DNA of 6,040 bases from positions 1 through 6,040 of the forward strand of contig WRHT01000095.1 in the NCBI GenBank assembly GCA_009783115.1. Direction: 5' to 3'. Shown here piece after piece: positions 5,938-6,040 of this stretch. The translations under genes and the position numbers were made by a program. The notes beneath the pieces were generated by a model. That model was not told the DNA's origin. It saw only the letters and a program-made list of their open reading frames with translations, and made no database searches. The stretch's first letter is position 1. Every line of letters begins with the position of its first letter. This stretch comes from Desulfovibrionaceae bacterium (GTDB taxonomy: Bacteria; Desulfobacterota; Desulfovibrionia; Desulfovibrionales; Desulfovibrionaceae).

Positions 5938-5946
5938 TGCTATAAA
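5938..5946 (+). promoter_or_regulatory. Possible extended -10 promoter overlapping the rpsI terminator
   Basis: TGCTATAAA has the TGn extension and a hexamer matching TATAAT at five of six positions. No -35 match is visible 17 bases upstream, which extended -10 promoters can tolerate. A start near 5953 would fall inside the left arm of the terminator, so the new transcript could not form the full hairpin and could reach the gene at 6001. This is inference. Confidence 0.3.
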
Positions 5947-5973
5947 AAAGGCGGCGCAAGCCGCCTTTTTTAT
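5942..5973 (+). terminator. Intrinsic terminator of rplM-rpsI
   Basis: A perfect inverted repeat of 14 base pairs runs from 5942-5955 to 5960-5973 around a GCAA (GNRA-type) loop. Its core is GGCGGC with GCCGCC, and the right arm ends in six T residues. The A run on the left arm could also make it work for minus-strand transcripts. Confidence 0.95.
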
Positions 5974-6000
5974 CTTAGGTCTTTTTTAGGAGGATACGCT

Positions 6001-6040
6001 ATGCCGGAAATCAAAGTGAACGGGATGAACTGTGAGCATT
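6001..6040 (+). CDS. Heavy-metal-associated domain protein (CopZ/MerP-like), 5' end only
   Basis: Only 13 residues lie in the window: MPEIKVNGMNCEH. This is the first strand of an HMA fold followed by the metal-binding loop GMxCxxC, whose second cysteine would be the next codon. Such proteins are small copper or mercury chaperones, or the N-terminal domain of a metal-transporting P-type ATPase; the window does not tell which. AGGAGG (5988-5993) lies seven bases before ATG, a strong ribosome site. Only 27 bases separate it from the upstream terminator, so it either depends on read-through or uses a promoter overlapping the terminator. Confidence 0.82.
   Translation, partial: MPEIKVNGMNCEH

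Overview
The window reads as a chromosomal housekeeping region of a GC-rich anaerobic bacterium, most likely a sulfate reducer of the Desulfovibrionales. The main clue is gene order: a small F0 operon (atpZ, atpI, atpB, atpE) runs straight into rex, with no atpF, atpH or F1 genes. From general knowledge, Desulfovibrio-type genomes carry F0 and F1 genes at separate loci, with rex beside the F0 block. Taxonomy is an inference from this order and from protein character. No mobile element, CRISPR array, tRNA or rRNA is visible.

Layout. Bases 1-497 hold the 3' end of a TrmA/RumA-family RNA uracil-5-methyltransferase. A likely sigma70 promoter near 516-546 starts the plus-strand operon atpZ-atpI-atpB-atpE-rex (590-3059). 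It encodes two small F0 accessory membrane proteins, subunit a, subunit c and the NADH/NAD+-sensing repressor Rex. Two minus-strand genes follow: a stand-alone tandem-CBS protein (3103-3585) and, upstream of it in transcription order, a 413-residue HD-domain protein (3664-4905) whose C-terminal half matches YfbR-type 5'-nucleotidases. The divergent gap 4906-5086 holds a plausible promoter and a structured leader for rplM-rpsI (5087-5924), which ends in a strong intrinsic terminator. A gene for a heavy-metal-associated (CopZ/MerP-like) protein begins at 6001 and runs off the window.

How it fits together. The F0 genes supply the membrane ion channel of ATP synthase, and Rex reports the redox state of the NADH pool, so the operon joins energy conservation to redox sensing. 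The c subunit carries the Q-E-S-Y residue set associated with Na+ coupling and a cleavable-looking N-terminal signal. The minus-strand pair may join nucleotide hydrolysis (HD) to adenine-nucleotide sensing (CBS), but that link is speculative.

The least ordinary item is the HD protein. It appears to be an internal duplication in which the N-terminal copy kept the fold landmarks (KRW, E, H, TD, PV) but lost the metal-binding HD pair. I see no clearly new multi-gene system; most of the window is conserved core biology.
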